A stretch of 64,000 nucleotides of DNA from Verticillium longisporum (lineage: Eukaryota > Ascomycota > Sordariomycetes > Glomerellales > Plectosphaerellaceae): positions 3,782,001 to 3,846,000 of the forward strand of contig JAETXT010000009.1 in NCBI GenBank assembly GCA_019188255.1, read 5' to 3'. The notes under the pieces are model-generated. The model saw only the letters and a list, made by a program, of their open reading frames with translations. It was not told where the DNA came from and searched no databases. Both the position numbers and the translations under genes were made by a program. This document shows positions 11,308-23,000 of the stretch, one piece after another. Every line of letters starts with the position of its first letter. Position 1 is the stretch's first letter.

Positions 11308-12743
11308 TCACCCAATCTTGATCTTCTTGCACCAGTCCCGCCCCTGCGACGCCTGCCAGTCGCACAATCGCACCTCGACAAAGATGCTCAGCAGCCCTGC
11401 TATGCAGATGCCGCCACTGTCACTGACGCTCGTGGCGCTGAGGCTGAACTCCCGCTCCTCGCTCGGCACCGTGTCCATGATTTCGGCAAATGTGTTCACA
11501 TAGACGGCGCCACCAAGGAGACCCTCCCAGAAGATGATGATGAACACGAGATACACGGTGGGGATGAAGTTGAGGACAGCGTGCGCCGTCAGGAATCCCA
11601 GGTTGCCGATCTGCAAGAACGACGGGACATACAGGTGATGGATGCGAATAAACGGGATCGAAGACCGGGAGATGAAGACGCCGAGCTGGTAGAGAAAGCC
11701 GTACATGGGATAGAACTCACGGAGCTCCCTGAACGGCGTGCCGGCGAGAGGGAACAGCAGCGTGGGTGCGACGCCCTGGTTGATGGTGTACTCGGCAATG
11801 TACACGAGGAGAAGCGGCAGCATGTAAGGGAAGAAGAGCTTCTTTGCCCGGCGCAGGTTTGCCTTGAGTGACGTCGACGCGGCCGCCGTGCTCTCGTGGG
11901 AAGAGTACGCAGCGGCCGTGGATGCAGGTCCCGGAGCGAGAAGAGCGGACGACGCAACCCCCTGTGGTATGTCCTCCAGGTCATCGTCGTCGAGGTCCTG
12001 GTCCGGCACTGCCGTGTAGTTCTTGTCCTTGGCGTTCTGTCGGAGAGGCCCCTTGGGCAACACGACGAAGAAGCTGAAGAACATGATGGCGGGTAGGCAC
12101 GCACTGAATAGCAGGGTATTCTGGACGCCAAACCCCCACCAGTCCGTCACGGCAACGTATAGTCCTGCGCCCACGAGGCCCGCGGCACCGGTGCCGCTAC
12201 CCCAGCCGGCGAGGCTCATGGGTCCGTAGTAGTGCGTCAGGCCGAGGAAGCTTAGCTCGCCACCGCCCGAGCTGAGGGAGGCGAGGATGACGCCGGCCAT
12301 CTTGACGGGGACGGATTTCGAGGGGGGCGTCAGGGCGAGGAGCAGCATGCCGGCGCCGGAGAGGCCGATGAAGACGAGAACGCGCAAGGAGTATGGCATG
12401 CGATGGATAAAATATGGAGCGATCAGCTTCGTGATGAAGGAGGGGAGCACGTCGGCGAGGAGCACGACGCCTTTCGGTACATTGGAACCGACGAGGTCCT
12501 GGGCTGCGGAGAGGATGATCACGTAAAGAACATTGTTGATGAGCCCTGCGAGGAGAATGTCAGCTGACAGTCGCACAAGAACCACACCAGGAGAACTGTA
12601 CCGAGAAGCCAAAAGGCAACGATAACCTGCGTGTCAGCTTGGCGGAAGAGGGCAGAGAGGCGAGCACGATACAGCGCCCACGAGGAGGAGGCTGAGCCAG
12701 GCATTGGAAGGAAGCCTGAGGACGAAGGCGACCGTCTGGGCAT
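11308..12743 (-). CDS. btn1: battenin (CLN3 homologue), vacuolar membrane protein
   Basis: Two exons, 12602-12743 and 11308-12545, with a 56-nt intron (12546-12601) whose donor is the slightly unusual GTACAG, give 459 residues, close to the usual fungal BTN1 length. Recognisable blocks are [20 protein letters not shown] at the first membrane segment, [20 protein letters not shown] next, the CLN3-typical [17 protein letters not shown], and [11 protein letters not shown] in the C-terminal half. An acidic loop ([15 protein letters not shown]) separates the two membrane bundles. In yeast and fission yeast Btn1 acts at the vacuole in pH and arginine homeostasis. I chose the ATG at 12743 (MPRRSPSSS) because it gives the short leader usual for the family; an in-frame ATG at 12929 would add 62 residues without similarity. 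The neighbours are unrelated. Confidence 0.9.
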
Positions 12744-13497
12744 GGTTATTTGGGCGTTGGGCGAAACGGGAAGGTCGATTAACGATGCATCGGGCGTTCG
12801 ACGTTCGACCACGAGCAGCGTCACAACTTCGGAGGTTGCGCGCACTGGGGTTCTTTCGTCTGTTGGTACATGATTGTCACTGATGGGAAGCAGCTGATGA
12901 TGCGGCACGAGATGCTGAGCACGGGCCATCTCTTATCGTTCCCGCTGCGACATCGACCACCTGGCCTTATGTAAGCTTTCATCCTCGCAGACGTCGACTA
13001 CCACAGGCAAGACAATTCTGTGCCACGCCCATGTATCACCTGTTTCACTGGTGAAACAGGCCTTGGGCAGGCAAAGTGGCAACTAAATTGATGGAAAGTC
13101 TCTGCATATTCTATCTGCAAGCAAAGCAACTATTCAAACAAGATTGACATGGAATACGCCATAAATGTAGAGTGCCTGGTGTACCTCTATTGCGTGTCGG
13201 ATATTCCAAATGGTGGTATTCATTGTCAAAAATTGTAGCAAGTATATAACTATGGACTTGGTAGTGACAGAACTGATGGTATGAATTCAGGAATCAATCT
13301 TCGCCGCAAACATGTCCTCCCGCAATGTCCAGCCACCGGCTCCATCACTCGCTCCGCACAACTACCACCCACCGTTTCCATTAACCCTTCCTCTGGTACT
13401 CTCTTCCTCTGGCAATCTCCCCTCTGGCAATACTAAACCACGTCTCAACACGCCAGTACTGTCGCGTCAGACCCAATGGCTTGTTCGGCTGCCCTTC
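12744..13497. other. intergenic, btn1 promoter side
   Basis: Upstream region of btn1 and downstream region of the protease gene. Apart from the inverted repeat at 13039-13060 I see no feature; the part from 13080 to 13300 is mildly AT-rich. Confidence 0.45.
13039..13060. repeat. perfect 10-bp inverted repeat with 2-bp spacer
   Basis: CCTGTTTCAC, then TG, then GTGAAACAGG. It could be a binding site for a dimeric regulator about 300 bp upstream of btn1, or a cruciform-prone palindrome. Symmetry is seen directly; function is inference. Confidence 0.5.
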
Positions 13498-16339
13498 TCA
13501 CACGTTGTTCTGAGCAAAACTGCTCCTCATCTGGCTCAAAACGCGAACGAACGTAGCCAGGCCCATTTCAACATACACGGCGTCCGAACCGACCTGGATG
13601 CGAGTGCCCGCACGCTGACCATAGACTCGCACCTGAGACCTGTAGTTCTGAGGTGAAGAAGCATCGACGAAGGCGGCGACGAAACCGCCCGCCAAAGACC
13701 AAGGATGGTTCGCCGGAAGATTTACACCTGCCGCGAATATAGTCGACTGATTGTTCCATCCAAATGCGATCTGCGGGTCGCCTTGCTGGTACGAGCCGAG
13801 GATGTTGACTCCCGCCGCAGCAAACCCGAAAATAGATTGGACGTTGGGGACTCCGTGGGGCACGGCGTGCTGCCCTGCAGTGAAGGCCGCATTGTAGACC
13901 GAGAACCGTTTCCCGATGATGTTGTAAGCGAGTACGCCGGCATTGCTAGCCTCTAGAACAACTGCGTTGTATGCGTTGTTTTCATTGTTGAGTGTGGTGT
14001 CCCAATTCACAAATTCATTGTCTGCATTCAGAATGTTGCGCTCCGTCTGCGAGAGCCGCAGCCAACCCTGGTTGACCGGAGGAAGGAGAGCCTCAGTGCT
14101 GCCCCCCTTGTTCTTGGAGAGGTCCGCCAGCGCATTCTGGACGATGGGTGTGACAGCTTTAAAGACCACTGGAGCAGCCTTGATGACGACAGGCCCGACG
14201 GTCTTGACGACGGATTTGATGATGTCGAATAGGCCTTCCTGTTCGAGCTTCTTCACGTCCGTGTCCATCAGTGTCAGAAGAGCGGCCTCACCCAGAATGG
14301 CACGCTCAGTGATGCCGCCCTTGAACTTCCATCCCTGAGGGTCCTGGAAAGTCGATTCTGTGCCTCTGGGCTTGACGAGATCATGGAAGTCCTTGATCGA
14401 TTGGTCGAGCGGCCGAACATGAACTCGTAGGCCTTTTCGAATGACCTGTCCCGGGCCATCCGTGACCTCCAAGAAACCCTCCGTATCGCTCTCCGTGAGC
14501 TTGCTGCCAAGCGTGGTAATGAAGGCTTCGTGGTTAGCGTTGGGGAGCTTGGGCCCGAAGCCGGCGACCTTGGTATCGTTGCTGCGGCCAGGCCGGAGCT
14601 TTGGAATCTCGGTCTCGGTACCGGGGGGCTTCGGGATGTTGCTGAGTGCGAGACGTAGTGCGGGCTCTGCGACAGCGCCAACAATCTTGGGGCCAATTGT
14701 GGTGACCAAGGGAGCAATCTTCTTAACATAGGCACTCATGCTGTCAAAGAAGCCTTCCTGCTGGCACTTGTCATTGCCCATGTGCTTGAGGCATGCAATG
14801 GCGGCCTCGCCGAGAACAGCTCGCTCAGCGATGCCCTCGTGAGCGTACTGAGACAGCTTGCCAATCTCGGCTTCCGTGCCCCCGGCGCCTCTGGCAGCGA
14901 GCTTGCCCGCGGCGCCGAGGGCCGCGCCGGCAAGGGCGGCAACGGGGACACCGACAGGTCCGAGTGCAATGGGCAAGGCCACGTCAAGGGCGCTTGTGAC
15001 GACAGGTGCCACAAAGTTCACAGCCTTGTTCAAGAAGTCGAGGAAGCCTTCTTCGACACCGGTGATGTTGCCACCCAAAGTTCCCGGCCCCCCACTGCCG
15101 GGCAGCAGAGCCTCTCCTCCGCCAGGTCTGGGACCTGGTGTTGGCTTCGGCGTGGGCGTGACCTTGGCCTCAGCTGGCACGCTGAAGATCTTGAGCCATT
15201 CCCTCTGGGGCCCCTCAACTGGCTCCGAACGGACCTGAGCATCAGGAGCGCCGTTGTAGACATCGAGGGCGCTGAGGTATTGCTCGAAAACATTACCTTC
15301 AGGGCCGATGACAGACGCCGAGTTCTTTGATCCTCCATAAACGTGCACCCCGATGGCTGTAACGTTTTTCGGATCCGTGGGCCTCTCCAACAGAACGGGC
15401 GAGCCTGAGTTGCCTGAGAATGTCAATGTCAAACCTACCCGAATTGAGACGGCATCTTACTTACCTCCGTAGGTATCAATGGTGTATTGAAGAAGACCTT
15501 CAGGGTTGCTGCTGCTAAGTCTGGTGTCCCACGACTCAGCATCCTTGAGGTACATCTCCCACATGACGGCTCCCTTCTCGTCGCTGTGCTGGATATCGGG
15601 GTTAAGTAAGTCACCAGGGTACCCAATGACACCTAGTTTTGACTGACTAGCGATCGGTGTCGGACTGTACTTGATCGGGTCCACACCTTCAAAACCAGAT
15701 GATAGCTGGATGAAAGATAGATCCGCGGCCTCGAAAGACCCGTTATTGTGCCAGCTTTCGGTCGTCACGACAGCCTTTCCGGTGCGAAATTCCACCTTGT
15801 AGTTACTGTAAATGCCACGGAACTTATCTTTGACACTGGGCTCAGGAGGTATGATGCTCTCCTTGCCACTGTAGCCAACATAGGCTTTGACGTGGAGCAG
15901 GCGGCCCAGCCCGTGAGAATGGTCATAGGCACAATGTCCCGCCGTCACCAGCAGGTCCTTGCGAATGAGCCATCCAGTTGCCATGGCCCAGGGGTCGTCT
16001 TCCGCTTGGTTCTCGAACCGCAAGAACAGTTTGACAATGGCTAATTCGCCATCGATCCGTCAATGCCAAGCAGACATTGGGATGGGCAGAAGGGAGGGGG
16101 TTCTCACCTCGATAGACACCACCAGGCATAAAATCACGTTGGACGACTCGCTCCCTGTTGTCGGGACCAATGACGCTCTCCTGAAAGCTTCCGTGGATCA
16201 AAGCCTCGGCGTGTTCAGGGCGTGTAGGTGACTTGTGCTCTTCGTTATCAAGCCCCCAAAGGTAGACTCTAGTCCTGGGCTGGGTTTCAACGTCAGCGTG
16301 AGATGAGCCATTGGCACCGTTGATTCCGTTGATTGTCAT
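13498..16339 (-). CDS. trypsin/V8-like serine protease fused to a repeated amphipathic region and an unknown C-terminal domain
   Basis: Three exons, 16108-16339, 15465-16040 and 13498-15413, with introns of 67 and 51 nt, encode 907 residues. The protease domain (about 78-320) has a full triad: His113 in VTAGHC, Asp184 in AADLSFI and Ser272 in GGNSGSPV, most like V8/glutamyl-endopeptidase types. A Pro/Gly linker (about 353-385) follows. The next part holds three copies of an EG-[FL]-[FL]-D motif with an amphipathic helix (about 391, 489 and 662); the last two are each preceded by an ERA[VI]LGEAA helix exactly 23 residues earlier (466 and 639), so a module is duplicated. Residues about 718-903 look beta-rich and are unknown to me. 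There is no signal peptide, so a cytosolic place is likely. The intron before GNSGSP splits the catalytic serine loop. Only the protease call is firm. Confidence 0.82.
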
Positions 16340-16444
16340 GATTTGGAAAGTGATATAGAAATGTAGATATAGGTTTGGCTGAAGATAGAGGTAGAATGAG
16401 ATGAGTTTGAAGAGACACGGCTTTCGAGAATGGATTGGCTCTCT

Positions 16445-16450
16445 CTTATA
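16445..16450 (-). promoter_or_regulatory. TATA-like box of the protease fusion gene
   Basis: TATAAG on the minus strand lies 106 nt upstream of the chosen ATG at 16339. Its place argues that the in-frame ATG at 16483 is upstream of transcription and not the start. Inference from position. Confidence 0.35.
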
Positions 16451-17004
16451 GGCACCGAACGAGATGGATACCTCCTTTTTCAATCATAAGGCCATTTCTC
16501 CTCTGACTGGTCTGCTCCAAAAGCTGAGGTCGTCCATCAAGGTGTGATGACCGGTGCCTCATGGGTACACTATTTTCCCCTCTCCATATCCAAGTACTGG
16601 GGGTTAGGTTGGTGGTATTCGCACAACCAAACTGTCACTCCTTGCTCCTACGGATTGGGAAGCTCAGCCAGCCAGCTTTTCTCAAAGCCATGGTTGAGAA
16701 GGTAGCATTGGTCAAAACCTGGACAATTCTGTGAAGTCAGCTTCGCTCTTGAGCAGATGTCTCGCAGCACGCGGGGTTATGACGCGATGAGATTTAGCTA
16801 AGCACTTGGTGTGGCCATGGTACAATTGCGCCCATAAGTTTTTCATTGGCCACTTGGTACTCGATTAGCCATGAAGCAAACAATACAATCATTCGAAGTC
16901 AACAGTCGCTCTGATCTTAGTTTCACCGACAATCTTAACACGACTTGGCTATAGGTGTGTCAATGGCAAGCACTATCGTTTCCCTTACTGTATTGGTGTA
17001 GGAT
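16451..17004. other. intergenic, no gene seen
   Basis: Normal-composition DNA upstream of the protease gene, with no open frame of note and no repeat I could see. Confidence 0.45.
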
Positions 17005-17232
17005 CTAGACCGAGCCCAAAGTAATGAAACCAGTGGCGTCGGCGGAAGCACCGAATATGCCCACCACACACATGGGCGTCCAAGCTCGAACAGGCAATGC
17101 GAGCGGCATGAAGCCTAGCTGAGAGCCCTTCTCTGAGGAGTTGTAAGCCAGCTGACGTCCAAAAGCAAGATCTGAGCTATAGACTTTGAGTGTAGAAGCC
17201 ATACCGTCGACTATTAAGGCTTCCCCATACAC
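17005..17232 (-). pseudogene. possible gene remnant beside the pogo insertion
   Basis: A 75-residue frame has even, protein-like composition (VYSSDLAFGRQLAYNSSEKG, then a hydrophobic stretch and a clean stop). Upstream, on the coding strand, the frame runs into the pogo element at 17278 and then AT-rich DNA, so any 5' part is missing. This would fit the 3' end of a gene cut off by the insertion or by loss of the flank. No family recognised; it may be a chance frame. Confidence 0.25.
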
Positions 17233-17277
17233 AGAATGTTTTACGGCACGGCGCGCACCGAATGTGCTGCTCAGCTA

Positions 17278-19135
17278 ACGTACATGTACAGTGAGTGGGC
17301 CAGTACAGTGAGTGGACCACCTCACCTCGACCCGACAAACATTCCAACCCAGAACTAAACAAAAACATAGGAAATCAATTGAAATCACGCCCCATTACCT
17401 TATTCAGAAGATAATATAGTCATCTGACAAGTTCTCGCGTTATGGCCAGTATTTCCACAGGTGCCACAGGTCCGTTTCTTCGGTATAGCCCGAGTCGCGC
17501 GACCCGGATTCTGCCTCGTTTCCTCCCTCATCTGAACATCTACCTCCTTCTGGGCAATCTGGTCTTGTCCATCACCTAGAGTCATACTCCCTCCTTCCCT
17601 GAGACGTACTTTTTAGCTCTCCGACGTCGGCTAAGGGTAGCATTCTCGCTTTCAAGTATCTTGAGCCTTGCGTCCATTAGGACGAACTGGTGCATTATCT
17701 TGTGTGTACCCTTCGTGTATTGGTCGATAGCCTGAAGCATTGATGTTGGTGAGCTTCCCTGGTGTCGGGAGATTCGATTCTTAATGAATTCGGACTGTGA
17801 AGTGGCTTCAATCGGGTTTGTAGGAGTCTTACACACCCATGGCTTAGGGAGTCCAGAAGACGTTCCTGGCGGCGTTGGTGTCTTTAATTTCACATCCAGC
17901 CTTGAAAGGACTGCTTCTGGGTCATGGGGGTAAGTCCAGCCCCTTGAAAACCTCCCTGGATGTTTTTTTCTGTCATAGAATTCTGGAATGCCGTAAAAAA
18001 GCTGGGAAGAAGTCCTCCTTGGAGATATGGTTTGTACCTGCCTTCATCTTCATCTCAATTTGCCGACCGTACGCTTTCTTCAGCGGTCCAAAACAGCCGA
18101 CATCGAGAGGTTGGAGTAGATGGGACGAATGAGGAGGCATACAAAGTGTAATGATCTTATTCTCCTTACAGTAAAGCTCGAATTTGGCGGAGTGGTGGCT
18201 TTCGTGGCCGTCTAGGATGAGAATGCGAAATGCGCCCGAAGTACGCGACCTTGTATGTTGGTCGAAGTGCCGAATCCAATCGAGACCAATATCATTCGTA
18301 GTCCAGCCGTTTGGAGAGGTTGCGACCTTCCAGTCGCGAGGAAACGCGTCTTCTTCGTACCATGACGAGAGGTGAAATTTACCCGCAACAACGATGTATG
18401 GCGGGACACAGAATCCGGTCGCGCCAACGCCCTGGATCACTGTAACCCATTCCCGATTACCCGGCTGTCTCATCTTAACGTTAGAACGTCTTTCAGAGTT
18501 TGTAACAACCATTCCATTAGCGATAACGCCCATTTGGAAACCGGTCTCATCGAAGTTATAGGTGTCTTCGTCCGTCACGCCGTACTTCGCGACCATGTTA
18601 CGTACGAGCGTAAACCACGCGTTTATCGCGTCGGGATCTTCGCATTGGGCCCTCTTATAGTCGTACTTTCGAAAGATACGCGTCCGGAGCGCAGGTTGTC
18701 GTTTGACGAATCTTGAAGCCCATCGCGGTCCGACGGGTGGCGCGTCGCGCGCCGCCAGCAGGACATTCGCCATATCTCCAACACTATCCAACCGAGGGGG
18801 TATGATCGGGAATCTAGGTCTAGTATGTATTCGACAATCGTTTGCTCTTCTAGCATTGTTAATTTCTTTAATTTGGATGTGATTTCGCTTCGGGATGGGG
18901 TGCCGTTCTGGCGGCGAACGAGAGTCGTTCGGCTGACATTGTAGATGGCTGCAGCACGTCGGGCGCTTAACCCTGGATCTTTTTCCATTGCTTGACGGGC
19001 AAGGAATAGCTGACTGTCTTGAGAAGGTGTTTCCATGACTGGTTGTAGAGAAAAGTAAGGTGGAATGTTGAAGTTTGGAGAATGACGCGAAAGTGGTCCA
19101 CTCACTGTACTGGCCCACTCACTGTACATGTACGT
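17278..19135 (-). mobile_element. Fot1/pogo-type (Tc1-mariner superfamily) DNA transposon, copy 1, decayed
   Basis: A 1858-bp element has perfect 43-bp terminal inverted repeats (17278-17320 and 19093-19135) and a TA target duplication (17276-17277 and 19136-19137). Each terminus contains two direct copies of an ACAGTGAGTGG motif spaced 17 bp. The transposase is on the minus strand and broken. Protein similarity to copies 2 and 3 is clear but far from identical, so this is an older or different subfamily. It does not show the RIP bias. Its left flank has normal composition and its right flank is AT-rich. Confidence 0.9.
17400..19036 (-). pseudogene. transposase of pogo copy 1, several frameshifts
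   Basis: The N-terminal helix-turn-helix part starts at 19036 (METPSQDSQ). A missing base near 18797 (in the run coding Tyr-Pro-Pro-Arg) shifts the frame into the long middle part, which holds NFDETGF, ILDGHESHH and the Leu-Gln-Pro-Leu-Asp block of the DDE core. A second break near 17990 ends that frame after FFPAF. The C-terminal part continues in two more frames (17582-17893 and 17400-17585) with the coiled segment and the CGTCGNTGHNARTC zinc knuckle. At least three indels rule out an active product. An intact relative would run about 540 residues. Confidence 0.85.
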
Positions 19136-19137
19136 TA

Positions 19138-20004
19138 TACGCTTATTAATTTAAGGATCTAAGCGCTCTTAAGATCTATAAATACCGAATCTAATAATCT
19201 AGGGAATCGTAATTCTATTCTATTAATAATAAAGTTAATATTAAGACCCTTCCTAACCTTCTACGTTAAGCGTAAAATATTAAGTTCTTCTAGAATAATA
19301 TCGAACTCCTATTATATCTTTTTAGCGCTCTCCGGCTCTATTATAGAGCTATTATTATAATCTAAGGAGCTTATTATTATTAATTTTTATTAAAGTTCTA
19401 TTATAATTAATTAATTATTCTATAGAGCTTCGTTTACTAGGTTAATAGCTAGTAAAATAGTTTAAGTAGTAATCTTAGGTATAGGAGTCCTAAGATACTC
19501 GAAGTAGATAGTACTCCTATAGATTATATAATAGAGGGTTTCTCTATTACTAAGCTCTTATAAGAGTCCTAAAATATTTAAAGTAAACGGTACTCTTACG
19601 ATTATTTATAAAGCATAATCGATAAGCTTATATATAGTAAATTTATTATTTATAGGATCGATCTTAATTTCTCTAGCTCTAGCTATTCTATATTATATTA
19701 AACGTAATACTAATTAGTATTAAGAGGGCTTTATTATTTATATAAACCCTAATTTAGTACTTTAGCTATACTTAAGAGCTCTAAATAAGTAGAATAGGTA
19801 ATATAAGATTTATAATAATTATTAATACTATCTCTAAATTACTACTATCTATATAAATTAGATATACTTATCTAATTTACTAATTACGTAAGCTATAAAT
19901 TACGTACTCCTAAGAGCTATAAATCCTAGCCCTAGTAATTACTATATCGGTAAATCCTATATAGTAATTACCGCCCTAGGCGATTCCCTAATATTAATTT
20001 AATA
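19138..20004. other. AT-rich, RIP-type DNA left of the gypsy element
   Basis: CpA and TpG are almost absent and TpA is extremely common, starting immediately at the pogo boundary. It holds no open frame. It does not match the corresponding flank of the second gypsy copy (54.7-56.0 kb), so the shared element begins near 20005. It contains a degenerate tandem duplication (next entry). Confidence 0.6.
19465..19620. repeat. degenerate tandem duplication, unit ~80 bp
   Basis: Two consecutive segments share the order: TA-GGAGTCCTAAGATA, then AAGTAGATAGTACTCCTA, versus TAAGAGTCCTAAAATA, then AAGTAAACGGTACTCTTA. Differences are mostly C/T and G/A. Seen by eye; the limits are rough. Confidence 0.45.
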
Positions 20005-23000
20005 ATTATATCTATTAATCGATAATTAAGAGAATCTAATAGTTTTCGCTAATATTAATAGAGGTTATTATAAAGCGGGCTTCCTAGAATATATCTATTA
20101 TTTCTTAGCTTATTAGAATACTATTATTATAGCCCCCTATTTAAAAAGTATTAGAATTAGGGACTTAATATAGTAATTACTTTAATTAGGGCTTTATAAA
20201 TATTTTAAGATTAATAGCTATCTCCTAAATAGAGAGCTATATATTCTTTTCTATATTATTATATATTAAAACTAAATAAGATTTATCTTCCTAGCTAATT
20301 ATATCCTAGCCCTAGCTATTAGGAGGGAAGTATTTACTAACCCTTACTAATATAATTCCTCTAAGATATAGATCGGAGATAGAGATAATAAGCTTCCTTA
20401 AGAGGTTAATCTAATTAGGAAGTAAAGTAGTATAGAATACTCTATATAGATTACGAGATTCTAGAAGGAGTAATTAAATAGTACTATTATTAGGCCTCGC
20501 TTAGTAAAATAGCTAAACTCCCGAAATATATTTTCAGCCTATTCTTACTTTCTATTATTTCTATTTATTTAATATTAAGTATTTTTATAAAATCTAATTA
20601 ATATATTAATTAGATTAATTCCCTTTAAGGGAATTAATATAAGCCCTATTAAATATAATATTAAAGTAATTAAGTATATAATAATCGATTCGGAATTACT
20701 TATTTTCTAGATTAAATATAAGCTTATCCGAGAGCGCTATTATTATCGAGATAAATATAGGCTTTAGCTAATTAAGGGAAATAAGGAAGAGTACTTCCTA
20801 ATTAATTTATAATATAGGAGTTCTAAATAGATTAAAGGGGTTAATCTTTATAGCTACTAGAATAATAAAGTAACTCTTATAAATGTTATCCCTATATAGT
20901 ATATAATTGCTTTTAAATATCTTAATAAATAATTAAAGGAACTATATTAAAAGTAAATAAAAAGGAAAAAATAAAATAGGTTATAAATAAAAAAAGTAAA
21001 AGGAGAGGACAGGTTATAATAAAAAGAAAGAAAAAGAAGATAATACTTAGAGAATAGAATAATAAATTATATTATTATTTTAATTAGGTTATTTATAAAT
21101 AGGAAGAATATCTAAGAAATAAGTAAAGGAGGTCTATAAATATAATATTTATATTTAAAAGAGAGAGAAATTCTTTAATTAAAGCGAGAATTCCCTTTCC
21201 CTTTTTATAATAAAGTTAATAGACTATAAAGTCGATTATTCTATTAAAAGGCTATTAATTCTAAGTAATTTAATAATAAATTATTATCCTAATTAAGAAA
21301 GAAAAGGGTTAATAAATCTATTAAGAGGTTATTAATTCGAGGTAATTAAATTAAATAGTATTATCCTATTTATTATTCTATTTTCGCTCTACTCTTTTTT
21401 TTAAAAGCTATAAGAATTATTATCTTCTTTTTCCTTCTTCCTTTTTATTATTTAAATATTACTTATTAATAATACTATTATAAATTCTTCTAATTAGAAA
21501 TTATAACTCCTTTTAAATTAAATTCTTAAGCTTTATACTATTAAGGACGATTATTTTAATAATTAACCTTAGCTATATAAGCTTAATAGCTAGCTCGAGA
21601 AGAAGAAATCTAAATATATAATAGATATTAACGATTTCTTTATTCTTATAAATTCTATTCCCTTAATTAGGAGCTATTCTATATATTAATTAATACTTTT
21701 TTAATTATTAATTTATTTTATATAATAGGCCCTTATAAATAATAAAAGTAAAAGTAATTATCCCCTTCCTTAATACCTCGAGTTTATCTTTAAGCTATCT
21801 ATCCTTAATACCGATTCTTAATTTAATATTATCGAATAATTCTAGAGGGTAATAAAGTAAATAAATTAGAATATTAATAATATCTCTTTATTTCTTAATG
21901 TTTATAAGAATTAGAAGCTATTAATACTTAGCGGTTTCCCTAATTAGGTATTCCGCTATTAGGTCTTTATTATTTCCGAGCTAGGTAGGCCCTTCGAGTT
22001 ATTCTTTATTAAGATTATTTATTATTATTTAGCTCTATTCTCGCTAATTATATAAGTTTTTAATAATATTAATTATAATCTTTATATAGGATATAAAGAG
22101 AATTATAAATCGACCTTCTTAGCTTCTAATTAAGTTAATATTATAAATCCCTATTTCTAATATATCTCCTTTCCTAATTATATCGATTATATTAATTATA
22201 TTTATAAGGAATATAAATATAGCTTCTAGGATAGCCTTTCTAATTTTATTTAAATACCTTAGAAAGGGTAAATATATCCTAAGTTTAAGGTTATCTTCTA
22301 TAATCTAATAAAAGCCCTTAATTAAAATCCTCTTCTTTATTAGGACGAGTTCGATAACCCTCTTAATCCTATTTATAGTCTTTAGAGCTTAACCTTTTAC
22401 TATTATTCTATTTCTAAGCTATTAGAGCTTATAAGGAGATAGTAGCTTAATCGAGACCCTATATTAATACTTAATTTTAAATCTTACGTTTTTATAAATA
22501 ATTAGCTTATTATAGACGAGATTAAGGAAAATATATTTAACGATTAAGCTAAGATTTTATAAAGGATAAAGTAAATATTCTAAGTTCTAAGGAGGATAAT
22601 ATAATTAAAGTAATAATAAAGTTTATAGAGCTATTAATTATAAAGTAAATACTTTATATTAATATAATTATATTTATAAATAGTATTTTATATATTAATT
22701 AATATATTTATAATATAATTATCTAATTCTAATCTAAATTAATTATTTAAATCTTAAATAATATAATTAAATAAATCTATATATCTATATTATAGTATAT
22801 CCTTATTATTTATCCTAATTCTATTTATCCTTAATATTTAATCGGGAGTTCTATATTTAAGTCAATATCTAATTAAGATAAATTAAATAAAAGATAGTAA
22901 TAGATTATATTATAATTAGGGGAATAATATAATAAAAATTATAGACATAATAGGAATTAAATTAAGGAATAAGAATATAAAATATCGATATTATATATAC

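Noticed and set aside
16339..16483. Upstream ATG (MKKEVSISF) for the protease fusion
   Set aside because: The TATA-like box lies inside this stretch, and the extra residues look like translated leader; start at 16339 preferred.
20005..20600. Left LTR of gypsy copy A
   Set aside because: Direct comparison with the right end (30.3-31.3 kb) showed no convincing direct repeat; heavy RIP may hide it.
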